Source of the DNA: Smittia aterrima
Lineage: Eukaryota > Arthropoda > Insecta > Diptera > Chironomidae
Length of the DNA stretch: 64,000 nucleotides
NCBI GenBank assembly: GCA_033063855.1
Contig: CP093831.1
Span: 14,260,001 to 14,324,000 of the forward strand
Direction of reading: 5' to 3'
Shown here: positions 51,001 to 63,095 of the stretch, in pieces
Layout of the letters: each line of letters starts with the position of its first letter
Position numbering within the stretch: the first letter of the stretch is position 1
Position numbers and translations under genes: made by a program
The notes under the pieces: model-generated
What the model saw: the letters and a program-made list of their open reading frames with translations, nothing else
The model's database searches: none
What the model was told of the DNA's origin: nothing

Positions 51001-54000
51001 ACACGGAAAGACGATATACGGATATAGAATGAACAAGCTTTCATTTTCTTTTGATAATACGATTAGGCTTTAAGATTTCTTCTTTGCATCAACATGTAAA
51101 TTTAGTTTCACTTCGCTCTTCCGCGCTAACATATTTATCTTTCGATCAGATATTTTCTCAAGCTTTCGGTGTTTTGTTGAATATTTTTTGGGCTTTACGT
51201 AAACTTTTAGGCCGGTTTAAAGCAAAGTTTCGTCGATTGCGAGGTTCAGGTAAGTCTCAACGCAATCGACAAACCGTTTACCACCCACACAATATCTCGC
51301 TTGGCTTTTCTCAACGGCGAAACGTAGAAAGCGACTTTTCTTTTCTCGTAAACAGGACGCGGCCAGAATTATGAAAATTTCACTTAGCTACGAACAAAAA
51401 TTGTTTTATCTCTATCAAATCTTTGCCATTTCACGAAAATTTGATTTTAATTAAAATCCTCCCGTGTTAGTGATGGGGATGGAGCTCCAAAATCATTCTC
51501 TTCGATTTTATTTCTCAAGGATTTCTAATTCACAAGCGTGAATCGTGTGAATGACGAAGAACACTCTTCGAAGTATTTTCATTTACTTCAGATAAATTTT
51601 ATTATACTAATATATCTTGTTATTCTGAATTTTATTTATATTTTGCTTTATGTATACGAGCGAGTTGTTTCTTTCCATCCCTACGACTCTGTTTAAGCTG
51701 AATGTTTTCATGTTTTTGTAATCGCAAACAACGCAACACGTTTTTATTTTAATAACATAATCACGAGTTTTGTTTTCAATAATCACAGCCAGTCAGGTTT
51801 CAGCGGAAAAGCGATCGGCATGAAATTAGAAGAAGAAAAAGAAAGAAAAATGTTTTTGTTTAAAAAGTTTTGTTCTCAAAGGATTTTAATTGACGAGGCG
51901 AACAAAAAAAGTTTTAGCAATGAATTCATGGCATGAGTCTGACAATTTGTACGCAAAGAAAGTGAAGAATAAAGTTTTGCCATTAAATTCGAAGTCAAAG
52001 TGAAGTCATTTATGTAAAAGTTTATTCAACTGAACTTCAATTGTCCTCAAGCTTTTGCCTTGAAATAGAATTTAATTCAACTCGGACTTTAATTCGGAGA
52101 ATTCGGTCATTTTCCAATAACAAGACATAAATCAATAAAACATAAACTACGGGCAGTGACCCAAATCCGTTAAAGCACTTAAAAGTTCTGGAAATTCAAT
52201 TTCCATTTAAGGCGTTGAGGGATGAATAAATTTTTCTTTTCGACGAAATATCGCAAAACAAAATAAACGAAATAAAGAGCAAGTAAAGCAAAATAATAAT
52301 TAAATTATCATCGTCGCTTTTTTACATCGTTCCCAGCTCATGTCACTTTCTTACCCGCTGTACTAGTCTTTGTCTCATCCCTCGTTTCTGTCAAGCCCAA
52401 TTTCGTCATGTTTTCTTGAACCTCGTCTAAATCTCGTTCGTTTGACGTTGTGAATTTGTCGGAAATAAATTCGCTTCCCGTCGAGCGATTCTGATTTGCG
52501 CCATCAACGGCACTCGAGGAGCTTTCATTGGAACATTTTTTAGCGACTAAAGTCAAAAAGAAAGTAAAATCATAAAATCATAAATTCTACAAAACAATTG
52601 ATAATAAAGCTCTAGGTGATGAACTAAAGCGGCTTTCACAAAATGAAGGCTTAACATCGTAATTATGGGAACCCGCAAAGTGATAATTGACAAATTTAAT
52701 CATTACCGTCGTCATCGTCACGCTTTCCGAAGGGGTCTGCAGATCCCAATGTGCCCAATTCACCAGCTTGAATAATTAGTGATACACGATAGAAGTAATT
52801 ACGCCAGAAATTTTCTTCTGTGATTCTGTGGAAGGAGAAAAACCAAAAAATTAATCAATAAGTCTATTGCAATGGATATGTTCTCTTACATCTTAGGTAC
52901 GAGATCGAAACGCATTTTCTCCAAAGTAGAGTCTTCTGACATGAGAGCGAGAGCTGTTGGATATGATGCATCGTAGTTGAATTCGAAATCAATTCCTGCT
53001 GGTGGAGCACGAACAAAGTTTCGACGATCCTTAGATGAAAAGTTTAATTTGAAAATGATTTGAAAATCGCTCTAAAGTTTATCTTACTGCTGAGAGACTG
53101 AGAATTTCTTCCTTAATTTTCTCCTCGTTTTGATGTCCAATCCAAGGCAAAGATCCGGGATCAGAACTCTTTCCTGACTGATCTTTGATAAATGCTTCCT
53201 GCTCTTTGTTGAACTCACCAAGAATCGACTGCAAACATTAAAGATTAATGGCAACGTTCTCTATTTGAATGATGTGCACTTACATTGTCTTTGACAGTTT
53301 CCTTTATCTTTGCTCCAGCTTTGTTAACGACACCTGAGAAGAACGATCCGAATGATTTTGCTCCAGCGGTCATTTTGTGGGTAACTGTAAGTGTAAAACA
53401 TTCATCATTCCACAACTGCCGACTATAACCTTTTTTCGTCTAATTTATCACCATTTCCAACCATTCCCGCCTGCTCTTCCGTGGGAGATCCTTTTTCTGA
53501 AACAGGGCGTGAGTCAGCGCCACCAGTTGCGCTAATGGGAGATAGAGGATTGTCGGGATTATAAACCAAGTTCGATATAAATTCTTAAACAACGATAGTT
53601 GAAAAATGGACTCAATGCGCAATCATAGTCAGAATCGTGAGCTTTAAAAGAGTGAGCTTTCTAAACTGACATTGCTTTCGCATGACGCCCTATTGGCTAA
53701 TTCAAGCAAGAACGAACAAAAGAAGAAATGAGTTTATCGAGGGTGAGAGAGAGAAAAAGAGAGAAAGATCTTGATAACAAGTCAATAAATATTAATTAAA
53801 AAGTATGAAAAATTGCAGTTCAGAAAAGAGTTCTTGAATTATGTGTGTAGGTGGTTGAGGGAAAAGGGTGTAATGCATATTGATTAGAGAAGAATGTAGA
53901 TCGTAAATTTCTATTTAAACTAGGAGATCGAAGTGCTTGCTGTCTGCGAACCCAATTACGGAATGTTCTAGTGCCAAACAGTTTTATAAACGCGCGATGA

Positions 54001-56260
54001 AAATGTCGAACATGGACAGGATGTAACTTTAGTTTTATTTCCTAAAGTTCTCAACAAATGCTCTGATGTTTGATAACAAAATTGAATCATAAGAGCCCTG
54101 AGAATGTAGAAATGCTAAAAATGGTTATCGTACAAACAATAGAAACTCTTTCATTTGTTTTTCGCTTCATCGCCAGGAAATGAATTCAAGAGTGAATCAC
54201 TTTAGGGAGTTATAAGTAAGTTTAAATGCATCTCCTCTTCATCTCAACTGGCGGAAACAATTATAATAGCTGTCAAGAGGTTTGAAAATGAAATGTAGAG
54301 TCTTCATTCCAGGATCCATCTTCCCCTATGCTCTTTCAAATCTCGTAATCGTCGAATAGACGATAAAGAGTGTTGCTACTTAAAATATAGAGAAATATAA
54401 GGAAAAAATAACAGCCAGCTATCATTCTGTGAGCATGTGTGAACCCATTATCAGAGAAGGTGAAACAGAAACCAACCGAGCACTAATTAAAACGGATGGG
54501 GAAGTGGATGGTGATGACATGACGCTACAAGCTTTTGCGCTCAACTCAAACAGGATGACGAGTAAGCAACAACATTCCAACTAAAATAACTCTTAAATTA
54601 AGGAAAATTTAATTAGCTTTGCTTTGCAACTTCATGCAAATTGAAGAGTTTTGAAAATTCTCCAATAAGCTTAAATATTCTGATTGCAGTGCAAAGAGAG
54701 ATAGAGAGGACCTTCATTAACTTGAGGCAAATTTGAATTTGAAACTTTGTGCACAAGTTTTCGAGCTTTTCTAGTCCCTAACATTTTCTACTTTGAATAT
54801 TTTTTTGAAATTTGAGCCTCACTTGAGATTAATGATAAAAGCTCTAATGACATTGACGTGAGAGTTAAAACTTTAAACAACTCTATTAACTTATGTCTTG
54901 ATTAGATCTGATGCATCATGAAAATGGAAAAATCTGTGCACAAAGTCGGATGAACAATGTGATGAGAAAGAGTGAAAGAAAATTAAGCGAAAGAGAGAAA
55001 AAGTTTTAAACACTTGCACAACACAAGTTTTGTTCATTTGAGCTTACCCATCCCTGATAATGGCTCTGGCGTGGTTGAATACAGTTTTTTTTTATCATTT
55101 TTACAACGTAAGTTTAAAGTTTAGTCATGGAAATATTTTTTAGGTGGCGGAGAAGAAAAAATAAGATAAGAAGGAGCAGGTTTATGTATCATTTTTAATA
55201 TTTAATGTTTATTTTCATGTCGTTTTCATCAAAGCGAACGTCACACGGGGTTTAAAAGAAAGGGAGAAAAAATAAGAATAAGAAAAGAAGAGCAGAGAAA
55301 AAGAAAAAGGAAATAAAGTTGTTAAGACATTTGTTGTAGAGATTCATGCCCGATGGCGAAACACTGCCGACTCCCACTGCACGAGGGCATCATAAAAGGA
55401 TCTTTGTTCTCTCCATTTCGAAACATTACACACCAAGAAGTAAGTATAAGAAAGCTCAACTCACCTCGAGCGATCGTCGTCATCCTTTTCTGTCTGTGCT
55501 GGTGCAGCTTCCACAGCCTGCTCAGTGGCAGCATCTCCAGCCGCTGCTTCATCAGCCGGATTTGCCTTTCTTAGACCAGGAATGGATGGCATGTGCGGCA
55601 TTGAAACGGTGGGCATGGAGACCGTTGGCATTGAGACAGATGGCAAGCTGGATGGCAGCCAGCCTGAGACTTTTCCAGTAACATTCGAAAACATTCCACC
55701 TGCTGCTTTCGTTGGACTGAAAGGAAAGGCACGCAGATGTAAAACAATTTCAGGATTTTTCATCTTTCATTTTGATATCCCTTATTGACATTCAATCTCG
55801 ATTCTTGTATACATTTATTCACTTTTACAATGCATCATCAGCAAGCAGGCAAACATTCAATATTCTCTAGTTTTCTTTCCGTCCCTTTTTCCAACGAAAT
55901 TTATTGATTTATCGGAAAAATAACACATCAATGGATATTTCGCCTCCGTCTGCCCCAGAGGGGAGTTTCAGGGCTCTGCTTGCTCTTTGCATACATTGCA
56001 TCTCATCATTGATCCTTTGACAAGGATTTTTTTCAGACCAATATGGATTTTCTTGACTGATGATTTTTCATACGAATCACTTACCTTGCTTCAGCATTAT
56101 TGTTTTCTGCTGCTGGTGGCTCGACAGCCGTCTGTTGTTGAAGCTCTTCTGATGGAGCTGCTCCTGTTGCTGACTGAGGTGGCGTTGGGACTTCTTCATC
56201 AGCGTTTTTCGAGAACATCGACGTGAGCGATGAAACTTGGTTTGTGATTCCAGAGAACAT
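48056..56260 (-). CDS. Sap47: Synapse-associated protein of 47 kDa (BSD domain)
   Basis: Minus-strand exons: 56085-56260 (start MFSGITNQVSSLTSMF), 55465-55716, 53284-53384, 53088-53228, 52890-53029, 52707-52825. These are followed by either 52338-52546 (ends STAGKKVT) or 48056-48153 (ends DESELDDLK), two alternative last exons entered in the same phase. The centre has KSFGSFFSGVVNKAGAKIKETVKDN, SILGEFNKEQEAFIKDQ and a BSD domain (FEFNYDAS..ALALMSEDSTLEKMRFDLVPK and ITEENFWRNYFYRVSLI). The Ala/Pro-rich N-terminus contains repeated SMPTV units. Sap47 associates with synaptic vesicles in Drosophila. Unresolved: the donor at 55465 is phase 2 but the acceptor at 53384 needs phase 1, so an unseen exon lies between, or the short form starts at the Met at 53373. 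Confidence 0.85.
48154..52337 (-). other. 4.2-kb region between alternative last exons of Sap47
   Basis: Intronic for the long form and 3' flank for the short form. AT-rich, with purine-rich runs near 48570-48600 and no credible coding exon or RNA gene found. Confidence 0.6.
53385..55464 (-). other. 2.1-kb internal intron or alternative promoter region of Sap47
   Basis: Lies between the SMPTV-repeat exon and the exon with MTAGAKSFGS. The phase mismatch of the flanking exons means it should hold a small exon of 3n+2 nt, or a second promoter. A CCAAT-type ATTGGCTAAT lies near 53693. I could not identify the exon. Confidence 0.5.
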
Positions 56261-56890
56261 GATTTTTGTCTTTTACTTTATTGTTCACTCAACAATTTTC
56301 CAATCTAACGAACAATTTAAGGACTCAGAGTCTCTCTAAACCTTTTTCTTTTCAGAATTACACTATTGAAAATTTTCTTTTCTCTTTATTCGTCTTCAGA
56401 TTATTGATTTCACTTTGGATTCAATTTTCACACACGAACTCGACAAATTCGAGGTTGCAAACACCAGAGTGACGATGAATGCGAGTCTTAACTTTAGATC
56501 AGATCGTTTGAAATGCAAATTATCGCGGAGTTAATGCAGAAACCTTAATTTTCTCAGACGTGATGATATTTTTTTTTCTGCGCAGAGAAACAATAAAGCA
56601 GAGGGCGCTGAAGTCGCGCAGGCGCAACTTTCAGGATTTGTTTGATTATTACGTAACCCAAATTTTGAATGACTTGACGAAGATAAAATACTTGCAATAT
56701 ATCTTTGTTTTATCTACGAATGAAGTTTAATAATCGAATGTTTTATTCTGAAATTGAATCACTCAAGATTTCAATGTTCATATGACGTAACTGGCAAATC
56801 TCCCTTAGTTTTAGTAATAGCTTCATCGGATTAGCTGGGATGTAAACATTTTGTAAACAAAAGTCGTATTGATTTTTGGAGGCAATCAGA
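56261..56890. promoter_or_regulatory. Divergent promoter region of Sap47 and the ICE2-like gene
   Basis: 630 bases between head-to-head start codons, the plus-strand half including a T-rich stretch and the CGCGCAGGCGCA-rich patch near 56615-56630. No coding signal. Confidence 0.5.
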
Positions 56891-58888
56891 ATGGAACAAT
56901 TCAAAAATCTAAATTGGTAAGAATCTTAATTTCAAGCTTGTTTGTCACTTAATGACATTTTGTTGGTCAGGTCTTGGAATAAATATCCAGAAGAAAAACA
57001 TGAACAACCTCGTGTATTTGATTTCAAAACGATTAACTACGCAGATTCACTTTCGAGAACTCTCAACGAAATCCACAAGTGTGTGGTTCCCGAAACTGAC
57101 AAATTTGAAACGTTTAAGATACCTGAGAAGTTAAATGAAACATCAAAACAGCTGACAAGTGATAATGAACCAGAAGATCCCAGAAAACATTTATCAAGGT
57201 TCCTTTCACGATCATTTTTTCTTATAAATGATTACGGATTCGCCTCAAAGTTGACTTCTGCTGAACAAAAGGCGATCTTCGATTCTTTATCTAAGATTAC
57301 AATCAATCCATCATTGATCACTAAGAAGGGACAACTTGCAGAATGGAAGACAATACCTGCAACATTAAATAAAGAAGTGATTGAGAAACTTAGAGAAGAA
57401 GCAATTCACTTCCATAACTGTGCAGAATTATATTTTTATCGGCACAATCAAAGATTCAACAATCTAATAGATGACAAAATGAAGAATTTTATCGAGCCAC
57501 GGTATTACGAGTTGTTCGAAGACAAAACCCATTTCAAAGCAATCACAATGCTCCTAAGAGATGAAAAGTGTGAGGACGAAGTCGAATTCAAAATGGTAAC
57601 CCACGACAAGATAGAACTTGGCCCGTACGTAATATCGGAAAACATGTTTCCGATCTTGCATCGACTATCAACAGATGACTTAACGTACTATCACGATCTC
57701 AAACGCTCTCAAGTTGCAGAGAAAGATCTTGTATCAAATCTGGAACAAAAAGTCGTCCTTCCTTTAAATTTACTTGCAATGCTCCTCGATGACACTGAAT
57801 TGTTCTCGGTCAGATTCACAAATATTTTAAACGCTCGTGGAGAAATATCATCTAAATTTAGTAGACCGATTCCTGCGATGCCAAGATCAATTGACCATGC
57901 TCTGGATGATTTTGTAGAATTTTCAGTACACATGAGCATTGAATATGATTGCATGGAAAGATTCTACCGTCAAGCAGGATATAAAGGATATGAGAAGATT
58001 TTCGGACCTACAGCTATACCAGCTGATGAAATGATGAGAGGACTATTTAAAAGTTTTATGGACAGAGCAACGTCGAACATTAAGCATAATATCGTGGAAA
58101 TCAAAAATGAATCCGAAACATTTGATATTCTCTATAAGAGTCCTCACAATTACTTTCTGCACACTGCTGAAGAAAACACCGTGGCTCCAGCAAACATTTC
58201 TGTGAAAATGGAGTATCAAACAAAGTTTGGAGCTGAGAAGATGACGAAAAGAGAACTCATTAAAGAATGGTGCACTTTGAAATTCAACCGACCCTCATCA
58301 ACTCTGAGATATCGAGTCGATGCAGAAACTCTTAAGATACTTTCAATCACTAAAGTCATTTTGAAGAAAGTCGAAATGGGTAAGAGATCCGATTTTGAAT
58401 TAAATAATTAATTTCTAATCCTTTTCTTTTAAATAGATTTGGAAACGCAGCACAAAACGACAACTAAGGATTTAATGGGAAACTTGGTAAAAATATTCAG
58501 CTGCCTCCAACGATTGCCTGTGAATAACTATTTGATGAGGACAAAGATTGAAGAAAATTGCAAAAAGCTTTATATTTATGAAGAATCGTCATCTGGAAAA
58601 GAAACTGATCATGAATCATTTTTTGAACTTGAGACAGCCTTCACCAGGAAATGGCTTGTTATTGACCATCAAACTCCGACGTTTCTTCATCAGAAACATT
58701 TCTTCACTCCTTGTTGCTATCCCAATCTTAATCTAAAAAATGTTCATCCTTATAAACCGAGTTACCAATCTGAAAAGAAAGCGATCGCCTTGGCGAACGC
58801 CACGGCTAAAGCAACACCGAAAGCGAACGCCACGGCTAAAGCAACACCGAAACCGAAGAAGAGAAAACGAAATGTAAAGAAAAAATAA
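56891..58888 (+). CDS. Probable little elongation complex subunit 2 (ICE2/NARG2-like)
   Basis: Three exons: 56891-56916, 56971-58379, 58437-58888, giving 628 residues in frame. The start exon encodes MEQFKNLNW. A mostly helical body has no classical domain. The C-terminal block RLPVNNYLMRTKIEENCKKL...FHQ-like LHQKHFFTPCCYP resembles the NARG2_C pattern (GNYLLRH followed by the FH/CTFPP segment), which is my basis for the call. The family is part of the complex that supports RNA polymerase II transcription of snRNA genes. The tail is Ala/Thr/Lys-rich with a perfect 30-bp tandem duplication and ends PKPKKRKRNVKKK, a likely nuclear signal. AATAAA overlaps the stop codon. The family name is tentative; that the gene is real is clear. 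Confidence 0.6.
58793..58852 (+). repeat. Perfect 30-bp tandem duplication inside the ICE2-like coding region
   Basis: Two identical 30-base units (58793-58822 and 58823-58852) each encode ANATAKATPK. Ten codons per unit keep the frame. The absence of any difference between units indicates a recent duplication or ongoing homogenisation. Confidence 0.95.
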
Positions 58889-59221
58889 AATTTACTGACG
58901 AAATTTTCAAACTTGAAACTTCGCTTTACATTTCTTTGCATAAACTGAGCTGAGAGTGTGTTGGTATGTTTTCATATTCGTTTTCGTATCTGCAGCCACA
59001 ACAATTCGCTCTCATTTCTTTTCAGTAAATTCAATTAAAGTCACAAATTCAATTAAATAACATCTATCGGTGCTTAACAACATGTCGTGCTAATCAAGAA
59101 ATGTGGAAATTTTAATCTTTCAAAGCGGCATTTGTTGGTTTTTATGTGAATTAAAAAAAATCGATAACAAAGAATGTTTTTCGTCTGAAGTCTACTTATT
59201 CAAAAAATTGCTGCTAAAGAT
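58889..59221. other. Spacer between the ICE2-like and PP2C-like genes
   Basis: 333 bases between two genes on the same strand; contains the 3' end of the first and the promoter of the second. Nothing else recognised. Confidence 0.5.
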
Positions 59222-61474
59222 ATGCCTTCACTTGGACAGAAAGTCTTCGGATATTTCCGTCAGTTATCATTCATCGCAGAACCTCGAGAGGAAATTAAAC
59301 CTGCAAATCAGTGCTTCATCACAAAATATTTGGAGACAAGGTAATTGAAATGAGTCATTCGTTCGTTGTGCAAACTGCCAAGTCAAAGAAAAATTGAGCC
59401 ATTTGATCTCCCACGAGAGATAAACAATTTCTCTGATTCTCGCGGCTTGTTAATTGACTCGACATTTAGACAGCACACTCAAAAGTTGTAAATTATGATT
59501 TATTATTGCTTATAGCGGCTCTCAACCAGCTCAGATCAGTGGACCCTCAACTAAAATTTATAGTGGCAAGCAACCTTTGGATCTTCCCGAATTACAATTA
59601 AAGGAATATGAGACTGGCGCAGATACGATTCGGATCGCTTTGACTGGTCCCAACGAAGGTCTCACGTTCGTTCGTCGATCGCGACTTCATTTGAGTGCTG
59701 GAGGTGACATTGATTTCATCGACGACAAAGATGAAGAAGTTCGTCACAATCCAAAAAAATATTCCCGTAAACTTTCGACTGTTAGTCGCAAGAGCAGCAA
59801 TTCCCAGCAAGAGATTACGAGTCTCACGCCCTCCGATTTTAAAAAGACAACAGACGAAGAAAACAATGAACCGAATGATCTTATCGCCGATGTGACGCAT
59901 TGGAATGCTCCTTGCTCGGAACAAGGTCACGGAATAGCAATTTCTCTTTATGAGAAGAATCCTATTACTAATGAACATGCGGGAAGTCCTATAGCCGATT
60001 GCTTTGGAATGATTGCAAGACGGAATTCTTGTGTGATGGTGATGGCTGACGGCGTGAATTGGGGCGAGAAGGCGAGATTAGCTTCATGTAGTGCAGTTCA
60101 AGCTTCATTGGAATATCTATCGAGAGCCTTAATGACCCCAAGTAAGTATAAGCGATTATATTGGTTTGCACAATTATATTCATCGGCCTTTCTTTAAGAC
60201 AATATTGCGAAAAACACAAGCGAAGTATTTGTAAGTCTTTTGCGAAGCTTCTGGGAAGCGCAAGACTTTATACTGGAAGTTAACGGCCATTTAACAACCT
60301 TGACCGTCTGTTGCATTTTACCTTTGGCCGACGAAGGTACTCATAAAAACAAATATGTGGTTTGCTCATGCAATGTCGGCGACTCATTAGGATTCGTCTA
60401 CAGTAAAAATCACGGAGTTCGCGAATTCACGCAAGGTCAGTGAACTTTAAAGAGATTTAGAAAATTTATTTTACGATGATATTTATTTAAGGTTCGCACG
60501 ACATCACAAACAATCGAGACATGCGAGATGCTTTAGGAGCATTAGGTCCCGTTGATGGCAACAAACCGGAATTAAGTAATCTCACTTTGTCATTAACAAT
60601 TGTTGAGAAGAATGACATTGTTTACCTCACGTCTGATGGAATTTCTGACAATTTTGATCCTGTTGTTGGAAAGTTTGCAGAGGCCGAACCGGAAGTATCA
60701 GTAACAGCAGCTCCTGAGCAACCGAAAATTGAGCTCGCCCCGAGAAGACAAAACAAGAGCGCTTCGAGCTTATATTCCAAAAGAAGTCAACCAGCAACTT
60801 CGACTTCTTCAAGTGGAAAACTTTCATCATCATTTACGACTTCGGACATCCCTGTTCGTCCTCCAAGGAGCAAGAAATCAAATATTACGTCAGCATCGAT
60901 AAGTAACCCAATGCCGATCAGCGAACCTTTGCCTATTCGACCAAAGTACTCTCGTTCCAAAACTCTCATTGAACCACGTCACTCATCGAAACCATCACCT
61001 CAAATTCGTATTAGGAAATCCGCAGCTGGTTTGCCCCTCGTGTCTCCTTCACAGCGACATGCCTTGACACTTCTTAGAATGGCTGATTTGTTCTGCTATG
61101 GAATAAATGGAACGCTTCGACCTTGCACAAGCGCTAAAAGACTGTGCAGCTTGCTGATTGATTTCACGAAAATGATTACATCAGCGAAGAGAAAGATTTT
61201 AGAGCAAAGAGAACTTTTCTGGAAGATTTCGATGGACTCGACTACCGGCATACGAAAGGAAGTTGAAATGAATCGTCTACAACAACGTGCCGCACGCAAG
61301 AGAATGGTCGACACGCATTTCAGTTCATTACCGGGCAAACTTGACCACGCGAGTGTCGTCGCATGGTGTGTCGGCTCCGATGATGGCAACAATAACGATT
61401 ATCTCGATCCTAAGTCGAAAACCCTAAGCCTAAGTACCAATCCATCGAACATTTACACCGAAACTGATTTTTAA
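59222..61474 (+). CDS. PP2C-like (PPM) domain protein, CG9801-type
   Basis: Four exons: 59222-59340, 59516-60141, 60199-60435, 60492-61474, in frame to 654 residues. The start MPSLGQKVFGYFRQ was chosen because its exon splices in frame to SGSQPAQISGPS. PP2C landmarks: VMVMADGVNWGEKARLAS (normally VFDGHGG), CSCNVGDSLGFVY (usual VANVGDSRAVL) and IVYLTSDGISDNFDP (usual LASDGLWD). The DGHGG motif has no His and neighbouring acids are altered, so phosphatase activity is uncertain. A long Ser/Pro-rich insertion splits the domain after the SDG block, and DHASVVAWCVG closes it. Resembles the Drosophila protein described as PP2C-like domain-containing CG9801; its role is not known. Confidence 0.85.
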
Positions 61475-61943
61475 AGAAAACGTAAAATATCGCAGAATTT
61501 TATTTTGATAAGCTTTTTACACAATGTTTAAGGAATGGAGAACGACAGGAAGTTTGATTGAAGGGAAAGTGCAAATGAATTTTTGATGCGATGGAATCTA
61601 TAGAATTTAGTTTAACGATTCAGTCGTTCGCATGAGTCTCTATCGAGAATCTCAATATTTCTTATCTGCTTTCACTGTATGATTGCTTTCTCGCTGCGTT
61701 TGTTCATTTATCGAATTCATACAGAAACAGCCCACTGTTAGTCAAATAATATTTCGTTAACCAACGGCAATTTTGTGAAATAATTTACATTGAAACTGGT
61801 TTCCTTATCATTTCTCATCATTTCCTTTTGTGATATCAAAAAAACGAAGAAATCTTTTTATTTAAATTTTTACTGACTATGAATTTATTGTGCATCTTGA
61901 GACGCTAAATAAAGCTTTTTTCAGAACATTTGATATGAATTGT
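61475..61943. other. Tail-to-tail spacer of the PP2C-like and HUS1-like genes
   Basis: About 470 AT-rich bases holding both 3' UTRs. No gene seen. Confidence 0.6.
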
Positions 61944-62904
61944 TTAAATTCCAAGAGAGCTTATTTGTTCCTCCATTTCCTGGTCGCTATCATTGCCATT
62001 CTCGTCATCTTCATCATCAATTTCTGCTGGAATCACAAATGAACCAAGAACATCTTCTCGGATTTTAAAGCAGAGCTGAAAGAGTTTGCTATTCCTAATC
62101 ATACAGGAAAGTTGAATTTGTGTTTGTAAGGATATCGAATGAAGCCAATGAGAGATTTTCTTTTGTTCAACGAGAGCTGTAACCGCTCTGCCCTCATATT
62201 GCGCTTGTGTTTCCTCATCGCAGTCCTCTACTTTTACTTTAAAGATTGTAAAGTGCCTGGCAGGATTCTGATCAGCTTCGATGGTTAACGTTTGATCTTC
62301 TCGAAACGTGAATCGGATTTTGTGAGAGTATTTGAATGTATCAACATATCGTTTGAAGGTTGAAAATCTTGGAAGTTTGGCTTGAACATCGAATTCTTCT
62401 GCGTATGGAAGTTGCAGGTCGGCCCACCCGAGACGAGGAATAACAATCAGCGGAACTGTATTTGTTATCTTCGCAATTTGGTCGATATCTGACTGTGCAT
62501 CCAAGTTGATTGTGAAAAATGGAAAATCTGTTTTTCCAAGCTTAATCTCTACATGAGTAACAGGTTTCTTTGACACTAGAGCTGAGCTCAAGTAAGCTGC
62601 TTTCAGTTCGAGGTAAATAAAATTATCCTCTTCATCGTTATAAACGCCTTCCATTCTATACGACTCACAGAAACTTTCCGCATGGATATCAAACCATACA
62701 CGAGGTTTCTTTGGTTCGTCTGGAACTGTGAAAGACATCGAGTCGGAGCGAATTCTAAAATTAAAATTATTTAAATCAAAAATAAAATTTGGAATTTCAT
62801 TCTTACATTATGATGATGTCTTTATGATGTTTCGACAGTGTCGTCACGATCTCAACCAATTCTTTTATACTTGAGCTTTTGCCCAATGTTGTTTTAAACT
62901 TCAT
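61944..62904 (-). CDS. HUS1-like checkpoint clamp subunit (9-1-1 complex)
   Basis: Two exons, 62807-62904 and 61944-62754, joined in frame to 302 residues. Start MKFKTTLGKSSSIKELVEIVTTLSK matches the HUS1 N-terminus in position and pattern; the second exon continues with VWFDIHAESFCESYRMEGV (human FFNEFQMEGV), IYLELKAAYLSSALVSKK, IKLGKTDFPFFTINL, VPLIVIPRLGWADLQ and a C-terminal VLGSFVIPAEI, ending in an acidic tail. HUS1 pairs with RAD1 and RAD9 to form the DNA-damage sliding clamp in the nucleus. The length is slightly above that of HUS1 (about 280) because of the acidic tail. Divergent from AP-2 sigma by 191 bp. Confidence 0.88.
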
Positions 62905-63095
62905 TTTGCGAAATATTAGAAAAATATGCAAAAGACTTTTCTTGAGTTACTTTTCAAAACAAATCGATTGGGCGATCAACAAACGTTAATTTTAAATTGG
63001 ACGCGTTGCTTCGCAGAGAAAAAAAAATAAGAAGAAGAAAAGTTCAATTCGAGGAAAATTATAAAATTCAATAAATCCATTTAACTTCGCTCAAA
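62905..63095. promoter_or_regulatory. Short bidirectional promoter, HUS1-like / AP-2 sigma
   Basis: Only 191 bases separate the two opposed start codons, so both 5' UTRs and the promoters must overlap or abut here. No TATA box seen. Confidence 0.6.

Noticed and set aside
53440..53622. 60-codon minus-strand frame next to the Sap47 exon at 53384
   Set aside because: No acceptor or donor in a phase that would resolve the Sap47 phase break, and no similarity to Sap47 proteins.
55590..55645. Apparent tandem DNA repeat over the SMPTV units of Sap47
   Set aside because: Units differ by synonymous changes and are short; it is a peptide repeat within a disordered region rather than a distinct repeat element.
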